From NCBI RefSeq assembly GCF_001625215.2, contig NC_030385.2, positions 28,855,598 through 28,919,597 of the forward strand: DNA of 64,000 nt, in the 5' to 3' direction. The DNA is from Daucus carota subsp. sativus (taxonomy: Eukaryota > Streptophyta > Magnoliopsida > Apiales > Apiaceae). The position numbers were made by a program, and so were the translations under genes. The notes below the pieces were generated by a model. That model was not told the DNA's origin and did not search any database. It was given only the letters and a program-made list of their open reading frames with translations. Shown here piece by piece: positions 59,093 to 64,000 of this stretch (its first letter is position 1; every line of letters begins with the position of its first letter).

Positions 59093-59617
59093 AAGACTGG
59101 TATTGTATCTTGATTTTTAATGACTTTTATTAATTTTTAAAATCTTGGTGTATTCAATTAAGACTTTTAAATACTCCTTAAAAGTAAAGAGGTATTGTAT
59201 CAGGATTTTTAAAAAATCTTTCAAAGTTTGAGGTATTGAATTACAACTTTTAGAGAGTTACTAAAAGTCAGTTGTTATTCAATATATCAATGACTTCGGT
59301 GGAAAAATATAATTGATAGACTTTTAATGACTTTCTATTGAATATTGCATATATTTTTTCAGAAAATTGTCAGGCCATTCTTGAAAAGATTTGACATGAG
59401 TTTATCTTCCCTCAATTAACCTAGGGTTCAACCTTTGCGAAAAGTCTCCACAATTCATCCTCTGTGAAAAAGGTTCCTTTTCTTCTCTATTATGATTCTC
59501 TATTATCATTATGTGTTTTTAGATATATATAGATCTACTTGCTTCAGCTAATGTATACGTTACTTGTTTTTTATTTTTTCTGCATATACACATATATGTA
59601 TCAATATACACAGAAAA

Positions 59618-60633
59618 ATGGGCGATGCATGTCAAGAGAACGACAATCCGAAAGAAAAAACTGCTGGGTATAAGATTTGGACAATTGAGGAAAGTAATGA
59701 GTTATTGAATCTCATGGTTGATGCCGCAAAACGTGGTTGGCGAGATAGTAATGGTTTATTCAACGAAGGTTACCGTGGAGAAAAAGATTCTTCCTGTTCT
59801 GAATGAAAAGCTTGGTTGTCAAAGAACTCATCCCCAATATGTTAGTCGTTTGAAGTGGTTTAAAGCTAGATACACCAACTATTCAAGATTGATGCTGTTT
59901 AATTCTGGATTTGGATGGGATCCTATAACAAAAAAATTTACTGCTCCAGATGAAGTTTGGGAGGAGTATTTTAAGGTTATTTATTTATTTATTAAAAATT
60001 GAGTTTTTTTTCTAACTTTTGACATGATTACTATACTAACATATTGTTTTTCATCAGGTACATCCTACGCACAAAAGTTATCGTACGGACACTTTTGGAG
60101 ATTATGATGATTTAAGAATTGCAGTGGGAAATGGAACTGCTATCGGAAAGAATGCCATCGGACTAGGAGATGATACTGATGCAAGAACTTATGACAATGA
60201 AGCAAGTAAAAAACATCAACCTTTGGATGATTTAGTTTATGATTATAATACTGAAGCTTATACACCGGATGATTTTCAAGATCCTTTGACCCAACCTTCT
60301 GAATCTATTAATCTTGATGCTCCTCCCCCTCCAACACTTAAAAAGCGCAACCGGTCTGAGTTCGAGGGAAATTCTAGTTCTTCTGCCAATGCTAGTCAGC
60401 TAGATGCTATAATGCAAATTAGTCACTCAGTTGAGAAGATGGTTGAAGCTGTTAAGTCATTTAATAATGATGATTGTAGCTGTTGGGATCTTATCAAAGA
60501 TTTGCCTGATTTGGATCAGCTTACACGTTTCAGGGCGCTTAAATTACTTAACACTAGAGCAAAGAAGATGGAGTTCATGAAGATGACCCCTGATGAACGC
60601 TATGCTTGGGTAATTTTTGAATTAGATATGTGA
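59618..60633 (+). pseudogene. Harbinger ORF1, Myb/SANT-like DNA-binding protein
   Basis: Exon 1 (59618-59975) encodes KIWTIEESNELLNLMVDAAK and RGWRDSNGLFN. A one-base frame change near 59765 is then needed to reach TVEKKILPVLNEKLG, YVSRLKWFKARYTNYSRLML and FGWDPITKKFTAPDEVWEEY. Exon 2 (60058-60633) encodes YRTDTFGDYDDLRIAVGNGT, GLGDDTDARTY, a polar linker, a LDAIMQISHSVEKMVEAV helix and the C-terminal KDLPDLDQLTRFRALKLLNT ... DERYAW. In the family this protein binds the element's ends and brings in the transposase; it resembles host L10-interacting Myb-domain proteins. The frameshift within the Myb-like domain makes this copy a pseudogene, unless 59760-59770 is a sequencing error. Confidence 0.82.
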
Positions 60634-61102
60634 CACTAGAATTCTGATGAAAAGCAGAAGGCTTGATCATATCATTGGTGACCGAGTTCTGATGCTTCTA
60701 GTTTTCTTCCATGCTTATTCAAGTACTTTCAATGTTAAAGTTTTGAGGCTACAATAAAATTCAATGTTTGTTTTGTCGAGATTTTATATTTGGATCAGTT
60801 TTTAAAATTGTGGTACTTGCTGGCTGCTGGACCTTTGCTTTTATCAATTGCTAGATTTTATATTTGGATCTATTGAGCTATAATGTGCTCTGTGAATTGC
60901 AAAACCACTGCCATCAATAGTGGTAGTATTGTGTTTGCTTTATTGTTAGCATTGTTGAGGTAGTATTTGAGAAAATTATATGCCAACAGAGGTCTGTACA
61001 CCAGTGGTGAAGGCTTTAAACTTCTAAATATAATTAATTCATAATCACATCTACGAGTAATAATGATACACCCAATAAGAAAAGAAAAAAAAAGGTACTT
61101 AC

Positions 61103-61669
61103 TTTGAAATAAGGAAAAAACCTTGTACTTTCTCTGATTTTTTCCGGGGTTGAAGAACCAGGTTTAACCATAAAATCCACCGCAATTTTATTCAAAACTT
61201 TCAGAATTTTGTTGAAATTTTGACTAGTACTAAAATGTGAGCGGTTGAATGTTTCACCAACATGAGAATATCGGGAATTCTGACCAACAACAAGTAGAAA
61301 AGTTGCAAGCATCTCCTCAATACATATAAATCTTGTATCTTTCAAAAGTCTTTTTTCTCTAATAATCTTGGATAGCTTAAGAAAAACTTGCGGATACATC
61401 CTATAAAGTTTTCGAAAGTGTTCAGGATCATCATTTAAAACACCATGAATATATGCATATCCTCTTGAATTGACAGGTCGCCTAGTTAGTGAACGTGGGA
61501 TGCTTTGATTAGACAGGGTTACCGTGTGCTTATTGAGCACACGGAGCACTTCTTCATAAACTGTCAACAAAGTTTTTAAAATTTCATGTCGTTGTTTTTT
61601 CCTTTCTTCCTCTTCAGCCATCTCTTTTTCTTCCTCTTCTTGGTTTTCCATATCCATATTTATGTTCAT
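61103..61669 (-). pseudogene. Harbinger transposase, N-terminal exon only
   Basis: The 189-codon exon starts MNINMDMENQ, has a Glu-rich coiled segment, then RRPVNSRGYAYIHGVLNDDP, FRKLYRMYPQVFLKLSKIIR, EEMLATFLLVVGQNSRYSHV and STRFFPYFK, and ends at a strong donor (AAA|GTAAGT). In PIF/Harbinger transposases the next exon begins around DC(I/V)GAIDGTH with the first catalytic Asp. I searched the 400 bp up to the Myb ORF and beyond on the minus strand and found none of the DDE domain. So the catalytic part has been deleted, and the element could move only with help from another copy. Confidence 0.85.
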
Positions 61670-62350
61670 TTTAATAAGTAACTTTGGTGAGGGTAGCTGA
61701 TCTTCTACAAATTAATAAAGCTAGATCAAAAAACACAAAGTGAAATAAAAAACACATAAGATATTATAGTAATGGAAGGGCTGCAAAACAGAGAGAGATT
61801 ATATAAACATAGCATGATAACAATAGTGGTTACTGATATAGCACTTATAGCTCTGCATCATTATTAAATATAAAGAGTGAAAATCACATAATTCTCGAAC
61901 CCTAAAATCCGTAAATTTATGGTATCAAAAGTGAATACAAAAATCTGATACAAGGTCACAATTAACATTATGTTTATAAATATGATTCAGTAAACAGTAT
62001 TATTGTATATATAATACAGCAATAATACCTTGTACTCGATTTTGTAGTCGCCGGATTTGTGAACATACGCCCAACTTGGATATAGCAGAAGATCGAGAGG
62101 GTAAAGCAGAAGATCAAGAGGGTTTCAGATAGGCTATTTATGATTTTAAAAAAAGTCTATTAAAGTATTTCAAAGTCATGAATTTGTAAAAAAAAGTCTG
62201 TTAAAGTTTTTAAAAGTCATTATCTCGGGAGTCATGAATTGTTTTTGGAATCTTTAAGAAGTCAACGAGAGTCATTAAAAGTCTATAAAATCCATCAAAG
62301 TCATCCTCCCAAAATTTGTCATTAAAAGTCATGATACAATACCAGCCCCT

Positions 62351-62428
62351 AAGTAATTAACGGAACGTGTTTACCCTAGAAGAAATTTTAAAATAACTTT
62401 TTTCTTTCTTTATTGTAAAATAAATACA
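62351..62428 (+). repeat. ~80-bp direct repeat, right copy
   Basis: Partner of 59009-59092; it begins immediately at the element's right end. Confidence 0.92.
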
Positions 62429-62891
62429 CTAGAATTTATTTACACTATATTAATAATCAACATTATATTTGATATATCTATACAAAATATTCTTAGCTTT
62501 GAAAAATATACTAAAACTTATATACACTTTTGACAAAAATTTATTGTTATGTTATCAAATTGTTATTATAGTAAATTCACACATAAATTACAAAAAAAAA
62601 AATATCTTTTAAGTATGTAATTCTTACTTTTAAAAAAGTATGTAGTATTTTAATAATAGTGTTAATAATTTTTTAATCAAATTGAATAATTACAAATATG
62701 CCTTTTGTATTCGCATCAAAGTCTTTATACTAATTTTTTTTAGACGATCATTAAATTCAAAAATAAACATAAGACTAACTAAACAAGATTAAAAGGTATC
62801 TAAAATCCCTGAAAAATGTAATATATCCTCTTAAAAAGGAAAAACGAGGATTATCATATAAAAGATAATTATGTATATATAGACATATATA
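62429..62891. other. No gene recognised
   Basis: AT-rich spacer between the Harbinger flank and the next Helitron end. Confidence 0.4.
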
Positions 62892-64000
62892 TCTATACTA
62901 TACTATTAAAACCGAAATATTAAAAGTTTGGTCGGTCGGTACTTGGGCCGGATTATGGGCTATCTATTCAATCAAGTATCTTTTAAACCCAAACATATTA
63001 TCTTTTCTATATATTCTAACCAAAACGACTCAATCTTCTACATTAACAGTGAGCAACATATCAATTACCTTTTTTCAACTAAAACACATCATATTTTTAG
63101 ATTTTAAAATTAAAACACCGATCTTCTAAAATAATACAGACAACATAAAATAAAAAAATAACATTATTATATTGGTACTGAATTATGGGCCTATCTATAC
63201 AATCAAGTAACTTTTTAACCCAAAGATATTATTTTTTCTATATTTTCTAACCAAAACGACTCAATTTTCTAAATTAACATTGAGCAACATATCAATTACC
63301 TTTTTTTAACTAAAACACTCATCTTTTTAGATTTTATAACTAAAACAGCGATCTTCTAAAATAATACGGGCAACATAATATAAAAAGATAACATTATTAT
63401 ATACAATTATAAATAAATAATCGATAACAATAAAAGTTTGGTCGGTCGGTACTTGGGCCGAATTATGGGTCTATCTATACAAAAAATTATCCTATTTAAC
63501 CCAAACATATTATCTTTTTTCTATATTTTCTAACTAAAACGACTCAAATCTTCTAAACATCAATTACCTTTTTAACTAAAACACATAATCTTTTTAGATT
63601 TTCTAACTAAACCGCTGATCTTCTAAAATAATACAAGCAACATAATATAAAAATATAACATTATTATATATAATTATAAATAATTAATCGATGATATTTT
63701 TCAACTAAAATTAAAATTATTTTTAAATCCTCTAATGACCTCACAATAATACCGAAATATTAAAATTTTGGTCATTCGATTGATATTTAACCTTACGGAC
63801 CTCCTTAATTTATAAATGTTCTAATGATTTTTATTATTATCTATTTAGCAAAATTGTGAAAATATTAAAAAAATTGGTTGTAATCTATTATTATACGATT
63901 ATAACCGAAACGTTAAAAGTTTGGCAGGTCGGTCGATATGTGGGCCGAGATACGGGTCTATTTATATAACCAATTATTCTTTTTAATTGAAAATATTATC
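62892..64000 (+). mobile_element. Helitron 5' end, plus strand, runs off the window
   Basis: Host A (62891) then TCTATACTATACTATTAAAA, the same tip type as the composite Helitron at 54542. The 3' end lies outside the window. The first kilobase is a tandem repeat array, and no gene is seen. Confidence 0.75.
62926..64000 (+). repeat. ~250-bp tandem repeat array after the Helitron 5' tip
   Basis: Units carrying 'aaagtttggtcggtcggtac' and 'ttgggccgaattatgggtct' or close variants begin near 62928, 63172, 63433, 63760 (degenerate) and 63912. They are separated by 'ttaaccca.a.atattatctt' and 'ctaaaacgactcaa' blocks. A related piece lies at 47670-47950 inside the composite Helitron. Confidence 0.85.

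Larger units (their letters stand above)
59093..62349. mobile_element. PIF/Harbinger element, decayed
   Basis: The ends match as inverted repeats over about 30 bp (GACTGGTATTGTATC at left, GGCTGGTATTGTATC read inward from 62349), and the right end carries GGGG. TAA follows the right end (62350-62352); at left only 'aa' of TAA is recognisable. It encodes the two genes typical of the superfamily: a Myb-like protein (plus strand) and a transposase (minus strand), lying tail to tail. Both are defective. Subterminal zones are rich in 'acttttaatgac' and 'ggtattg.at' motifs. It lies about 190 bp upstream of the nucleoredoxin-like start codon. Confidence 0.88.

Noticed and set aside
1..64000. CRISPR arrays, operons, bacterial promoters, rRNA
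   Set aside because: The window is plant nuclear DNA. The tandem repeats lack CRISPR-like spacer structure, and no rRNA sequence was seen.

Overview
The window is nuclear DNA of a flowering plant. It is AT-rich, its genes have GT-AG introns, and it carries remnants of plant-specific genes (plastid PsbO, plastid pyruvate kinase, MYB-CC, AHP, FEY). A dicot is likely, and an asterid such as an umbellifer is possible, but I cannot fix the species. There are no RNA genes, CRISPR arrays or operons. Most of the window is nested transposons, many loaded with fragments of host genes.

Layout. 0-6.3 kb: degenerate remnants of a receptor-like kinase and a plastid pyruvate kinase. 6278-11330: a minus-strand Helitron carrying a broken multi-exon copy of a FEY-like short-chain dehydrogenase. 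11.4-12.05 kb: a hAT element with an exact 8-bp target duplication. 13.6-23.9 kb: a mosaic built on a recurring imperfect palindrome (type GGTTCTATAATAGAACC), with pieces of a PHD-finger (IDM1-like) gene, a Ty1/copia RNase H split by a second hAT element, an MSL mechanosensitive-channel fragment and a Tourist MITE. 23934-35204: a plus-strand Helitron. An apparently complete Mutator-like element (FAR1-type transposase ORF, ~200-bp inverted repeats, perfect 9-bp target duplication) sits 17 bp inside its 5' tip. The body carries pieces of a UBX-domain gene, a geranylgeranyltransferase-I beta gene and a phytyl-ester-synthase-like gene. 35.2-39.2 kb: the palindrome mosaic resumes on the far side of the Helitron. 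39263-42231: a small Helitron of the same family as the first. 42232-54542: a 12.3-kb composite of two fused Helitrons with pieces of MYB-CC, AHP, TRM6, TTL, psbO and LYR genes, plus a hAT MITE and a SINE. 56525-58901: the one gene that looks intact, a four-exon nucleoredoxin-like gene whose three thioredoxin folds have no CxxC. 59093-62349: a decayed PIF/Harbinger element flanked by an ~80-bp direct repeat. 62892 to the end: the 5' end of a further Helitron followed by tandem repeats.

The main theme is layered gene capture. In two unrelated Helitrons, foreign exons lie on the same strand inside an intron of another captured gene: AHP and TRM6 inside MYB-CC intron 1, and GGTase-I beta inside a UBX-gene intron. 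Helitron boundaries are inferred from 5'-A|TC and CTAG|T-3' ends with a GC-rich hairpin (GCCCGTGCNNNGCACGGGC type) near the 3' end. For the 6.3-11.3 and 39.3-42.2 kb elements the pairing is supported independently, because both their 5' ends and their 3' ends match each other.
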